Source: Neisseriaceae bacterium HSC-16F19
Lineage (GTDB): Bacteria > Pseudomonadota > Gammaproteobacteria > Burkholderiales > Neisseriaceae
Length of the DNA: 64,000 nt
NCBI RefSeq assembly: GCF_024171525.1
Contig: NZ_JALJZY010000003.1
Coordinates: 124,001-188,000 of the forward strand
Direction of reading: 5' to 3'
Under the pieces are notes generated by a model. The model was given only the letters and a program-made list of their open reading frames with translations. It did not search any database and was not told where the DNA came from. This document shows, in pieces, positions 1 through 8,688 of this stretch. A program made the translations under genes and the position numbers. Each line of letters begins with the position of its first letter. Position 1 is the stretch's first letter.

Positions 1-1788
1 GCAGACAATCCCGAATTGCAGGCTTTTATTGCCGAATGCAAGGCGGGCAGCGTGGCCGAAGCCGATATGGCCACCATGGAGAAAAAAGGTCTGCCCACCG
101 GCCGCTATGTCATCAACCCCTTAAACGGCGACAAGCTGGAAGTGTGGATTGCCAACTATGTGCTGTGGGGCTATGGCGATGGCGCGGTGATGGCGGTGCC
201 GGCGCACGATGAGCGCGATTTTGAATTTGCCCACAAATACGGCCTGCCTATCAAACAAGTGATTGCCGTGGGCGACGAAGTGTTTGACAGTACCGTATGG
301 CACGACTGGTATGCCGACAAAGAACACGGCCGCTTGGTCAACAGCGGCGAATTCGACGGTCTGAATTTTCAGGCAGCCTTTGACGCCATGGGTGCCAAAC
401 TGCAGGCACAGAACGCCGGTGCACCGAAAACCCAATACCGCCTGCGCGACTGGGGCATTTCCCGCCAGCGTTACTGGGGTTGCCCGATTCCCATCATCCA
501 TTGCGACAGCTGCGGCGATGTGCCGGTACCGGCACAAGACCTGCCCGTGGTGTTGCCCGAAGATGTGGTGCCGGACGGCTCAGGCTCGCCGCTGGCAAAA
601 ATGCCCGCGTTTTATGAAACCGCCTGCCCGCGCTGCGGTGCCGCGGCCAAACGCGAAACCGACACCATGGACACCTTTATGGAATCCAGCTGGTACCAGT
701 TCCGCTATATGTCGCCGCAGTTTGACGGCGGCATGGTGGAGCCCGCCGCGGCGCAATACTGGCAGCAGGCCGACCAATACATCGGCGGCATCGAACACGC
801 CATTTTGCACCTGCTCTACGCCCGCTTCTACACCAAGCTGATGCACGAAGAAGGCATGGTGGCGGTGAAAGAGCCGTTCAAGAGCCTGCTCACCCAAGGC
901 ATGGTATTGCAGGCCACCTATTACCGCGAATCCGAAGGCGGCAAAAAACAGTGGTTCAACCCTGCCGACGTGGAAGTGCAGACCGACGACAAAGGCCGCC
1001 CCGTGGCCGCCATCCTCAAGGCCGACGGTCAGCCGGTGACCATCGGCGGGGTGGAAAAAATGTCCAAGTCCAAAAACAACGGCGTGGACCCGCAAGATTT
1101 GATCGAAGCCTACGGCGCCGACACCGCACGCCTGTTTATGATGTTCGCCAGCCCGCCCGAACAATCGCTGGAATGGAGCGATGCCGGTGTGGAAGGCGCA
1201 CACCGCTTCCTGCGCCGCCTGTGGCGCACGGTCTACGAATACCGCCAACAGGGCGCCGCCGCCGCGTTTTCAGGCAGCCACGGCGAGCTGGCCAAACCCT
1301 TGCAGGATTTGCGCCGCAAGCTGCACAACACCATTGCCAAAGTCAGCGATGATTACGACCGCCGCATGCAATTCAACACCGCCATTGCCGCGGTGATGGA
1401 GCTGCTCAACCAGTTTGACAAAACCGACACCGCCGGCGAACAAGGCCGCGCCGTGGCCCAGGAAGTCCTGGAAGCCGTGCTGCGCCTGCTGTGGCCGATC
1501 GTGCCGCACATCTGCGAAACCCTGTGGAACACCCTGCGTTCCGACACCGCCTTGTGGGATGCCGCCTGGCCGCAGGTCGACGAAACCGCGCTGGTACAGG
1601 ACGAAATCACGCTGATGGTACAAGTGAACGGCAAACTGCGCGGCCAGATTACCGTGGCCGCAGACGCCGCCAAAGACGCGATTGAAGCTGCGGCCCTGGC
1701 CGACAGCAGCGCACAAAAACACATCAACGGCCAGACACCGAAGAAAATCATCGTTGTACCGGGCCGTTTGGTGAATATTGTGGTGTGA
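1..1788 (+). CDS. leuS: Leucyl-tRNA synthetase, C-terminal 595 residues (5' end outside window)
   Basis: Class I leucyl-tRNA synthetase, which charges tRNA-Leu in the cytoplasm. The reading frame is open from base 1, so the gene starts upstream; roughly the first third of the usual ~870 residues, including the HIGH motif, is missing. The visible part begins inside the CP1 editing domain, where VPAHDERDFEFA carries the conserved editing aspartate. It continues into the catalytic core, with KMSKS encoded at 1057-1071, then the anticodon-binding helical domain, and ends in the C-terminal module with VNGKLRGQ. The gene is followed by a good intrinsic terminator and converges on the minus-strand operon ending at 1974. 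The family assignment is secure. Confidence 0.97.
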   Translation, partial: ADNPELQAFIAECKAGSVAEADMATMEKKGLPTGRYVINPLNGDKLEVWIANYVLWGYGDGAVMAVPAHDERDFEFAHKYGLPIKQVIAVGDEVFDSTVWHDWYADKEHGRLVNSGEFDGLNFQAAFDAMGAKLQAQNAGAPKTQYRLRDWGISRQRYWGCPIPIIHCDSCGDVPVPAQDLPVVLPEDVVPDGSGSPLAKMPAFYETACPRCGAAAKRETDTMDTFMESSWYQFRYMSPQFDGGMVEPAAAQYWQQADQYIGGIEHAILHLLYARFYTKLMHEEGMVAVKEPFKSLLTQGMVLQATYYRESEGGKKQWFNPADVEVQTDDKGRPVAAILKADGQPVTIGGVEKMSKSKNNGVDPQDLIEAYGADTARLFMMFASPPEQSLEWSDAGVEGAHRFLRRLWRTVYEYRQQGAAAAFSGSHGELAKPLQDLRRKLHNTIAKVSDDYDRRMQFNTAIAAVMELLNQFDKTDTAGEQGRAVAQEVLEAVLRLLWPIVPHICETLWNTLRSDTALWDAAWPQVDETALVQDEITLMVQVNGKLRGQITVAADAAKDAIEAAALADSSAQKHINGQTPKKIIVVPGRLVNIVV

Positions 1789-1803
1789 GTGTTTTACGCC
1801 GAG

Positions 1804-1832
1804 AAAAAAACCGGGCTTAGGCCCGGTTTTTT
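1804..1832 (+). terminator. Rho-independent terminator after leuS
   Basis: The stem CCGGGC / GCCCGG at 1811-1816 and 1821-1826 has a 4-base loop. It is followed by six T and preceded by seven A, so it could work in both directions between convergent genes. Confidence 0.9.
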
Positions 1833-1851
1833 AATGGGTTTGGAGTCAATA

Positions 1852-1879
1852 AGGCTGCCTGAAATTCTTCAGGCAGCCC
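1852..1879. repeat. Inverted pair of DNA uptake sequences
   Basis: AGGCTGCCTGAA at 1852-1863 faces TTCAGGCAGCCC at 1868-1879, separated by 4 bases. This is the simDUS-type 12-mer found throughout the window. As a hairpin it may also help terminate leuS transcription. Confidence 0.85.
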
Positions 1880-1882
1880 CGC

Positions 1883-1975
1883 AGCTTGGGTCGTTAGACC
1901 CAAGGTTTGTGGCAATTTCAATCAGTGTTGGGTTTGGCAACCAACCTACGGCAGCTGGGTCTAATGGCCCAAGCT
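1883..1975. repeat. About 93-bp inverted-repeat (MITE-like) element at the end of the fusion gene
   Basis: The ends AGCTTGGGTCGTTAGACCCA (left) and, on the opposite strand, AGCTTGGGCCATTAGACCCA (right) match at 18 of 20 positions. Each end is itself palindromic, and a third hairpin lies between them. The right end overlaps the TAG stop codon of the minus-strand fusion gene at 1974-1976. I see no coding capacity. Confidence 0.6.
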
Positions 1976-3773
1976 ACGTAACCGCGTCCGCCACGCCCGG
2001 ATAAAGGCGCTGAAAACGCCGCTGTGAAAAATCGGCCACCGAACGTGCAAAAATATGGACGATGCGGCGGGCGGGTTTGTCCAGTGCGGCTTGGGGCAAA
2101 CGTTGTTGCAGCTGTGCCAGCAAGGCTGAAGCTTGGTGGTGTTCCTGTGCCAGCCAGCGGCGTACCGCCGGGGCGGCCAAGACTTGTTCGGACGAGACTG
2201 CCGTGTTTTCAGGCAGCCCGGCCTGTTGCCAGATTTCGGCGGGAATATTGATGATGCCCGCGGCCACATCTTCGCGCAAATCGCGCACGGTGGAGCACCA
2301 GCCGAGTGCATCCAGCAATTCCGGCACGGTTTCGGCGCGGCTGTGCGAGCCCAGTGCCGCCAGCAGCAGATTGAGCGACAGGGCAAAGGTGTGGCGGTGT
2401 TGGGTTTGAATTTCTGCGGCGCGCCACAGACTGCGCGCAGCGGCGCGTTCGGCATCGCGGCGCATCACTGCCAATAATTGCGCCACTTCGGCGCGGCTTT
2501 GTTCGGGCTGGGGCGTGTATTGCAGACGCTGGTGAAAATCACGCGCCAAGCGGCCCAATTCGTCATCGGCAAAGTCTTGTGTCTGCCAAGCATGTATCAA
2601 AGCATCGGCCACCGCCAGCGGCGGCTGCGGCCACGGGCGGTCGCCGTCCATAATATCGTCCACGGCTTGCAGGAAACAAAAACCGCTCAGCAGCAGGGTG
2701 CCGCGGCGCGGGCTCAGCAGGCGTTGTCCGGCAATCATCAGTGCAATCAGACCGTAGCGGCGGTGGCGGCGAGTAAAACGCCACTGGTTGGCCAGCCACA
2801 GTTTTTCCAACTGCCAGCGGGTGCTCAGGCTGCCTGAAAAGGGTTTAGAAGAAGGTGTGGACACAGTGGGATACAGGGTGAATTGCGGAAAACGTTCAAG
2901 CGGCTGCGGGCCGCGCAGGCAGGCAAGCCACACGCTGTGAAAACGCGGGCCGGGTGTGGCGTGTTGCGGCAAAGCCGTCCACGGCAGGCTGGGGTATTGG
3001 TGGTGGGCCAGATGCAGGTGGTAATTGAGAAACACCGCCCGCAGCCAGGCGGGCACGGCCAGATTCCAAGCGCCGTCGCGTTCGTTCAGCGGCGAGAAGG
3101 CGTGGTCGGTGTATTGCAAGGCGCTCCATTGCAGCGCAAAAGCGGCATAGCAGGCGAGCCAGCCCGCCCAATTCAAATCCAGCACATAAAACAAGCCCGC
3201 ATGCCAAGCCACTGCGCCCCAAATTTCCAGCCGTGCCTGTATGGGCGGCAGCGCATCCAGTGCATCAATATAATGGGTGGCGCTGGTCTGGGTGCCGCCC
3301 CGGCGGCCGAACAGGCGCAGCAGGCCGCGGCGCAGCGCACGCGGGGTGGCGGCATACAGCAGCACGCCCGCAGTGGCCACGGCCCAATACAGGCCGGAAT
3401 AAATGCTGTACCACTGCGCGTATTTGAGCCAGCGGATGTCTTGCGGATGCAGCACATCGAATTGCTCGGCTTCGCTGCGGTTGTAACGGTGGTGGGTGAG
3501 GTGGAAGGCGCGCTGGATGGCCAGCCCGGTGGGAAACCACGCCGCCGCCAAACGCCCGCCCCAGCGGTTGAGCGCACTCTGCGGTGCCAGCACGCCGTGC
3601 ACGGCCTCGTGCAGCAGCGAAAACATGGTGTTGTTGCTGAGTGAGAACAAGAGGGCGGCGGCGAACATGCCCCACCACGGTGCATGCGAGGCGGTGTAGA
3701 GCAGCGCCATATTGACGAGCGACACCGCCAGCAGCAGCGCGATATTCAAACGCACGGGGATGACGGGTTTCAT
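1974..3773 (-). CDS. Fusion protein: membrane fatty-acid-desaturase domain plus squalene/phytoene-synthase-like domain
   Basis: This 599-residue protein has two domains. Residues 1 to about 290 look like a membrane fatty acid desaturase/hydroxylase, with hydrophobic segments and the three histidine boxes HEAVH (55-59), HLTHH (91-95) and HLAHH (254-258) that bind a di-iron centre. Residues about 320-560 resemble head-to-head prenyl synthases, with the aspartate-rich motifs DDIMD (372-376) and RDLRED (497-502), normally used to bind Mg-diphosphate. The start ATG overlaps the TGA of the upstream Rieske gene (ATGA), which indicates translational coupling. The natural inference is that one domain makes or binds an isoprenoid and the other oxidises it or a lipid, but the substrate is unknown. 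The join is in one continuous frame with no sign of a frameshift. The stop codon lies in a repeat end, so the original C-terminus may have been slightly different. Confidence 0.85.
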   Translation of the reverse strand: MKPVIPVRLNIALLLAVSLVNMALLYTASHAPWWGMFAAALLFSLSNNTMFSLLHEAVHGVLAPQSALNRWGGRLAAAWFPTGLAIQRAFHLTHHRYNRSEAEQFDVLHPQDIRWLKYAQWYSIYSGLYWAVATAGVLLYAATPRALRRGLLRLFGRRGGTQTSATHYIDALDALPPIQARLEIWGAVAWHAGLFYVLDLNWAGWLACYAAFALQWSALQYTDHAFSPLNERDGAWNLAVPAWLRAVFLNYHLHLAHHQYPSLPWTALPQHATPGPRFHSVWLACLRGPQPLERFPQFTLYPTVSTPSSKPFSGSLSTRWQLEKLWLANQWRFTRRHRRYGLIALMIAGQRLLSPRRGTLLLSGFCFLQAVDDIMDGDRPWPQPPLAVADALIHAWQTQDFADDELGRLARDFHQRLQYTPQPEQSRAEVAQLLAVMRRDAERAAARSLWRAAEIQTQHRHTFALSLNLLLAALGSHSRAETVPELLDALGWCSTVRDLREDVAAGIINIPAEIWQQAGLPENTAVSSEQVLAAPAVRRWLAQEHHQASALLAQLQQRLPQAALDKPARRIVHIFARSVADFSQRRFQRLYPGVADAVT

Positions 3774-4735
3774 GGTGGCGGTTCCATGGCTTTCAGGCAG
3801 CCCTGATAGTCTGCGACTGCCTGCACACCGGGGTCGTCGATATGGGCCAATTGCAAACGCATGCCCTCGACCACTACAAAATCTTTGCGCAAAAACGCCA
3901 GATACAAGGCGCGCACCAGATACAGTTTGATGCGGTAGCCGCGTGTGCCCCGCGGCAAACCCACGGCGGCAAAAGCCAGGGTGCGGCGCGTTTCCGGGGC
4001 GGTGCCGGGCGCATCCTGCGGCAACAGCGCAAACAGGCCCAAGGTCTGCATTTTGCCGACACGGCTGTGGACCAGAATGCTGCTGCCGATACAGGTATGC
4101 ACCAGATGAATGTGACCGCCGGACAAACGCTTCATCAGCCAGCTCGACCAGCCGCCCTTGGCAAGCACGCGGGTGGTGTAGGTCATGCGCAAACCGCCTT
4201 CAGGCAGCCGCTCGAACACCGGTTTGCCCACCACTTCACGCTGATGCACCGCCCGCATATGCGCCAAATCAAAGCCGTTGCAAATCATCGCCCGCCAATC
4301 GGCAGCGATGGTTTGCGGGCCGCCGTTGAGCCAATGGGCGCTGTCGGCGGCGTCGGCAAAAGGCAGCGGTGCGGTTTTGTCAGCGGGCGGATGCAGCCAA
4401 ATCAGGCCGAACTGTTCGGCGCAAGGCCAGGCACGCGCCGACAGATGACAGCCCGCGTGCTCGGGCTTGGGGGGCGGGGATGTTTGCGGATGAATATGGC
4501 AGGCATGCAGGGCGCACACCAAGGTATCACCGGCTACCGTGGCGGTGCGCAAATGTGCGCCCATATGCGGGCAAAAGGCATCGCTGGCGCGCAGCACGCC
4601 GTCCTGGCCGCGGTACAGCACCCAGGCATGGCCGCCCAAATGACCGCTGATGACCCGGCCTGCGGGCACGGCATCGGCGCGCGCCACCACATACCAGCTT
4701 TGGGGCCAGTGTTGCCACTCTGCCGCGGCGCTCAT
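3770..4735 (-). CDS. Rieske [2Fe-2S] non-haem iron oxygenase
   Basis: This 321-residue cytoplasmic-type oxygenase has an N-terminal Rieske domain with CPH (C55, H57) and CALH (C74, H77) as cluster ligands. The catalytic domain carries the mononuclear-iron motif NGFDLAHMRAVH (N153, D156, H159, H164). The layout resembles the alpha subunits of ring-hydroxylating and KshA/VanA-type oxygenases, which need a separate reductase; none is encoded here. The start at 4735 is fixed by its ATGA overlap with the stop of the upstream NTF2-like gene, and its own stop overlaps the start of the desaturase fusion in the same way. All three products are therefore probably made together. The substrate is unknown; the partner genes suggest a lipid or isoprenoid. 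Confidence 0.88.
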   Translation of the reverse strand: MSAAAEWQHWPQSWYVVARADAVPAGRVISGHLGGHAWVLYRGQDGVLRASDAFCPHMGAHLRTATVAGDTLVCALHACHIHPQTSPPPKPEHAGCHLSARAWPCAEQFGLIWLHPPADKTAPLPFADAADSAHWLNGGPQTIAADWRAMICNGFDLAHMRAVHQREVVGKPVFERLPEGGLRMTYTTRVLAKGGWSSWLMKRLSGGHIHLVHTCIGSSILVHSRVGKMQTLGLFALLPQDAPGTAPETRRTLAFAAVGLPRGTRGYRIKLYLVRALYLAFLRKDFVVVEGMRLQLAHIDDPGVQAVADYQGCLKAMEPPP

Positions 4736-5397
4736 GCCGAACGTGCGCGCCGTTTGCCGAGGACGAAACCGATGCCCAGCGCCAGCAGCGTTACCGCCAC
4801 GCCGCCGCCAAACAGCCATTTGCGCTGGGCGTTGATGATGGGATTGTCGAACATATTCACCGAATAATGGAAATTGGCAATTTTCCAGCGGTTGTTTTCG
4901 CGCACCAGCGTGGCGCTCCATTGCGGGTTCACCGTCCAAGCGCTGCCATCGGCCAGCTCGTAGCGGTCGGTGCTGTGGCCGAAGGCCACCGCGGTGTCGC
5001 CGTTATAAAGATGCGAGAGCGATTCCACTTCAAATTCGGCGGTGACGTTTTTCACCACCGCATCCGGGCCTTCCAGCATCTGCATAAAATACTGGCGGAT
5101 GCCTTCCTTGCCGATGACACGGTCGCCGTTCATGGTGGTGAACACCACATTGTCGGCCACATGCTCCAGCAACACATCCAGCTGGCGCTGGTTGAGCGCG
5201 GTCTGCATGGCATCGCGCACCTCGCGCAACTCCTGATGCAGCGCCTCTTCATCGGCCTGCACGGCCAAGGTGACCGGCGCCAGCTCGGGCATATCGGCTT
5301 CAACAGCGGTATCGGAAGCGGCGGGTTCCGCATGGGCGGCGGCCAGAGACAAAGACACAAACAGACCGCCCAGCAAGCGGTAAAAAGCAGGTTTCAT
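4732..5397 (-). CDS. Membrane-anchored NTF2/SnoaL-like protein, first gene of the Rieske operon
   Basis: A 221-residue protein. The N-terminus is a typical signal peptide ending in AAAHA at residue 23. Residues about 45-180 read as an NTF2/SnoaL-like cone fold (ALNQRQLDVLLEHVADNVVF, then GKEGIRQYF, and near the end WSATLVRENNRWKIANFHYS). A single membrane helix near residues 193-211 ends in a basic tail, KRRARSA. The domain is thus expected outside the cytoplasm, held in the inner membrane. AAGGAG lies 8 bases before ATG 5397, which decides the start over an upstream in-frame extension. NTF2-like folds include small binding proteins, isomerases and cyclases, so catalysis cannot be claimed. 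The gene overlaps the Rieske gene by ATGA. Confidence 0.8.
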   Translation of the reverse strand: MKPAFYRLLGGLFVSLSLAAAHAEPAASDTAVEADMPELAPVTLAVQADEEALHQELREVRDAMQTALNQRQLDVLLEHVADNVVFTTMNGDRVIGKEGIRQYFMQMLEGPDAVVKNVTAEFEVESLSHLYNGDTAVAFGHSTDRYELADGSAWTVNPQWSATLVRENNRWKIANFHYSVNMFDNPIINAQRKWLFGGGVAVTLLALGIGFVLGKRRARSA

Positions 5398-5524
5398 GGT
5401 TTTGCTCCTTGGAAGGTGGCAGACAGGCGCTATTGTACCGCAGGCTGCCTGAAAAGGCTTGGAAACGGTTTGCAGTTGTAGGTTGCAGACCCAATACCTG
5501 TTGCAATGGCCAGGGTTGAAAAAA

Positions 5525-5558
5525 CCAAAAAGGCGCACTGATAAACAGTGCGCCTTTT
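5525..5558 (-). terminator. Rho-independent terminator after hutH
   Basis: The perfect stem AAGGCGCACTG / CAGTGCGCCTT has a 5-base loop. Read on the minus strand it is followed by a T run, about 20 bases after the hutH stop. Confidence 0.88.
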
Positions 5559-5574
5559 GAATTGCTGTCACCGA

Positions 5575-7110
5575 TTACAGGCTCGGCAACACGCCTGCCG
5601 GAATCAAAGCGGTCAGCTTTTGCTGCGCCAGCAGCTCAGCAGCGGCCTCGATGTCCGGGGCGAAGAAGCGGTCTTCTTCGTAGAAGGGCACTTGGCTGCG
5701 CAGGGCGGTGCGGGCCTGTTCCAAGGTGGCGGTGGTTTTCAGGCTGCCTTCACGCAAGTCCATGCCCTGGCAGGCGCCCAGCCATTCGATGGCGAGGATG
5801 TGGCGCACATTGGCGGCCATTTCCCACAGGCGCGCACCGGCGCGCGGGGCCATGGACACGTGGTCTTCCTGATTGGCGGACGTGGGCACGCTGTCCACGC
5901 TGTTGGGGAAGGCCAGGGCTTTGTTTTCGCTGCACAGGGCCGCAGAAGTCACTTGCGCAATCATAAAACCGGAATTCACACCGCCGTTTTTCACCAAAAA
6001 GGGCGGCAGTTGCGACATGTGCTTGTCCATCATCATGGAAATGCGGCGCTCGGCAATGGAGCCGATTTCCGCCAGTGCCAGGGCGATATTGTCGGCGGCC
6101 ATGGCCACCGGCTCGGCGTGGAAGTTGCCGCCGGAAAGAATATCGTTGTCGTCGGCAAATACCAAGGGGTTGTCGGACACGGCATTGGCTTCCACCGCCA
6201 ATACGGCCGCGGCCTGGCGCAGCTGGGTCAGGGCGGCGCCCATCACCTGCGGCTGGCAGCGCAGGCAGTAGGGGTCTTGCACTTTGTCGCACTCGGCGTG
6301 GGAGAGGCCGATTTGGCTTTCTTCGCCCAAGAGATGGCGGTAAACCGCGGCTGCATCGATTTGGCCTTGTTGGCCGCGCACGGCGTGGATGCGGGCATCA
6401 AACGGCGTGCGCGAACCCAGGGCGGCTTCCACGGTGAGGCTGCCGGTCACGCTGGCGGCGGCATACAGGTCTTCGGCTTCAAACAGGCCGCGCAGGGCAA
6501 AGGCGGTGGATACCTGGGTACCGTTCAACAAGGCCAAGCCTTCTTTGGCGGCCAGTTCGATGGCGGGAATGCCGGCCTTGGCCAGGGCTTCTTCCGCGCT
6601 CAGCCATTGGCCGTTATGACGGGCCTTGCCTTCGCCCAACAACAGCAGGCTCATGTGCGCCAGCGGCGCCAAGTCGCCGGAAGCACCCACCGAACCTTTG
6701 AGCGGAATGTGCGGATAAACTTCGGCATTGACCAAAGCCATGAGGTGATCCAGCACCACGCGGCGCACGCCGGAAAAACCGCGCGCCAGGCTGTTGATTT
6801 TCAAAACCATGATCAGGCGCACGGTGGCGTCTTCCAGCGCTTCGCCGACACCGGCGGCGTGGCTCAACACAATGGCGCGTTGCAGTTTTTCCAAATCGTC
6901 GCGGGCGATGCGGGTGGAGGCGAGCAGGCCGAAACCAGTATTGATGCCGTACACGGTACGGTTTTCTTCCACAATGCGGTTCACACAGGCCACGCTGCGC
7001 TCAACGGCATCGGCGGCGCTGTCGGCCAGTTGCAGGCGGCAGGGCTGTTGGTATACCCGGCGCAATTGGGCCAGACTCAGCTGGCCGGGTTGGATGGTTA
7101 AATCGAACAT
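5575..7110 (-). CDS. hutH: Histidine ammonia-lyase
   Basis: HutH removes ammonia from L-histidine to give urocanate, the first step of histidine degradation. The 511-residue length is normal. The Ala-Ser-Gly triad at residues 143-145 (in GSVGASGDLAPLAHM) cyclises to the MIO electrophile. Other family signatures are YGINTGFGLL near residue 54 and the long helical C-terminal half with QEDHVSM. AAGGA sits 8 bases before ATG 7110. It follows the YjiH-type transporter gene by 40 bases on the same strand, with hutU further upstream, and ends in a strong terminator. hutI and hutG or hutF are not in the window. Confidence 0.97.
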   Translation of the reverse strand: MFDLTIQPGQLSLAQLRRVYQQPCRLQLADSAADAVERSVACVNRIVEENRTVYGINTGFGLLASTRIARDDLEKLQRAIVLSHAAGVGEALEDATVRLIMVLKINSLARGFSGVRRVVLDHLMALVNAEVYPHIPLKGSVGASGDLAPLAHMSLLLLGEGKARHNGQWLSAEEALAKAGIPAIELAAKEGLALLNGTQVSTAFALRGLFEAEDLYAAASVTGSLTVEAALGSRTPFDARIHAVRGQQGQIDAAAVYRHLLGEESQIGLSHAECDKVQDPYCLRCQPQVMGAALTQLRQAAAVLAVEANAVSDNPLVFADDNDILSGGNFHAEPVAMAADNIALALAEIGSIAERRISMMMDKHMSQLPPFLVKNGGVNSGFMIAQVTSAALCSENKALAFPNSVDSVPTSANQEDHVSMAPRAGARLWEMAANVRHILAIEWLGACQGMDLREGSLKTTATLEQARTALRSQVPFYEEDRFFAPDIEAAAELLAQQKLTALIPAGVLPSL

Positions 7111-7150
7111 GTTTTTTCCTTAAAGAAACAGGTGTCAGGGTAATGCGGGT

Positions 7151-8465
7151 TTAGCTGATCCAGCCCATGTACAGGCCGAGGTGGCCCACGGCGGCCGCCA
7201 GCAAAATGCCGATGGCGGTACGCTGGAACCACACCAGCAGCATTTGCTTGATATTGAGCGGAATGCTGGTGGCGAGCACACAGGGAATCAGTGCGGAGAA
7301 GAAAATCACGCTGCTCACCGAAATCACCGCGGTTACATAGCGGGTGAGGATGTCGGCTTCTTTGAGCAGAATGGCGGGCAGGAACATTTCCGCCAGGCCG
7401 CTGGCCATGCCTTTGGCGGCAACGAGCGGGTTTTCCAAACCGCCCAGCCAGGTAAACGGCACCAGGAGCATGCCCAAGGCGTCAAATACCGGCGTGTATT
7501 TGGCCAGCAGCAGGCCGGTGAGGCCGATGGCCATGATGGAAGGCAGGATGGCGGCGGCCATGCGCACACCGGCCCAGAAATGCGACCACAAAATGTGCAG
7601 CGGTTTGTCGGCTTTGCGGGCCACCTGCATACCGCTTTCCAGCGCAAACGGCAGGCGTTGCGACCACGACATGGTGCGGTCGGGCACGCCGCCGTCGTTA
7701 TTGATGCGGGTAATCGGCGGGATACGCGCGCTGATGGCGGTGATGGCAAAGGTGATGATAAAGCAGCTCCAGAAATAGAAATTCCAGAATTCCATCAGGT
7801 TCAGCGTTTTGGCCACCACCACCATAAAGGCGGCGGACACGGTGGAAAAACCGGTGGCAATCACCGCCGCTTCGCGGGCGGTGTATTTGCCGGCACGGTA
7901 CACCTGGTCGGTGAGCAAAAGGCCGACGGAATAACTGCCCACAAACGAGGCCACGGCATCGATGGCGGAAGAGCCGGGGGTTTTCCAAAAACGGCGCATA
8001 ACCGGCTGCATCAGCACGCCCACCATTTCCAACAGGCCGAAGCCGATAAGGAAAGCCAGCGCCAAAGCGCCGATGGGAATGATCATGGACAGGGGCAGGC
8101 TGAGTTTTTCATACAAAAACGGCAGCATGTCTTTTTCCATCAAAAAGGCAGGCGCCGCCCCGGCCAGATAGAGCAGGGTGATGGCCACACCGGCCAGCTT
8201 GAACAGCGTGAGAATGCGGTTGGTGAGGTCTTTTTTCCAGCTGCCGTTGAAGATGGGCGAGAGTGCACCGTAAAACATCATCAGCACGGCCGCCACGGCC
8301 ACAGGTGTTTTCCATTCGCGCACCAGATAGCTGGCGGCGTGGTCGAACAAAATGGTGCTGCGTCCGCCCAATTCGATGGGCACAAAGAACATGAAGATGC
8401 CGATGCTGCTGAAGGCCAGCATTTTGACTAAATGCAGCGGCAGAGAATGCGTTTGATGTGTGCAT
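7151..8465 (-). CDS. YjiH-family membrane transporter (nucleoside-recognition/Gate domains), apparent frameshift near its start
   Basis: A polytopic membrane protein of about 438 residues. It begins with SIGIFMFFVPIELGGRSTIL and contains two Gate-like helical regions with conserved small-residue motifs such as SFVGSYSVGLLLTDQVY. Its position between hutU and hutH suggests uptake of histidine, urocanate or a related compound, but the family's substrate is not established. The only good start is AAAGGAG before ATG 8465. That frame reads MHTSNAFSAAAF and then leaves the transporter frame: the transporter frame enters at 8422 only after one extra base. The homologous-looking LPLHLVKM is encoded upstream of 8422 in the transporter frame, so the shift lies between about 8455 and 8425. 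It may be a real lesion or a sequencing error. Internal initiation at ATG 8422 has no ribosome site. Confidence 0.72.
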
Positions 8466-8595
8466 GACGGCTCCTTTAATGGCAATAAATGGGGAAACCC
8501 CTGTGTGATGCAAACAGGCTGAGACCTTTGCAAAACTGCTTGAGCTTCGCAACTCCGCTACGCTACGCAGGCAGCCTAAAACCTTAACTGCCGTC

Positions 8596-8615
8596 ATTCC
8601 CGCGAACGCGGGAAT
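8596..8615. repeat. dRS3-like 20-bp palindrome
   Basis: ATTCCCGCGAACGCGGGAAT matches the neisserial dRS3 pattern ATTCCC-N8-GGGAAT, the repeat that flanks intergenic mosaic elements in Neisseria. Confidence 0.8.
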
Positions 8616-8688
8616 CCATCCATCCGTTTATGAATCCATTGTTTTAAAAATGGTTTCTTAAGTTTAACCATGGATTCCCGCGTTCGCG

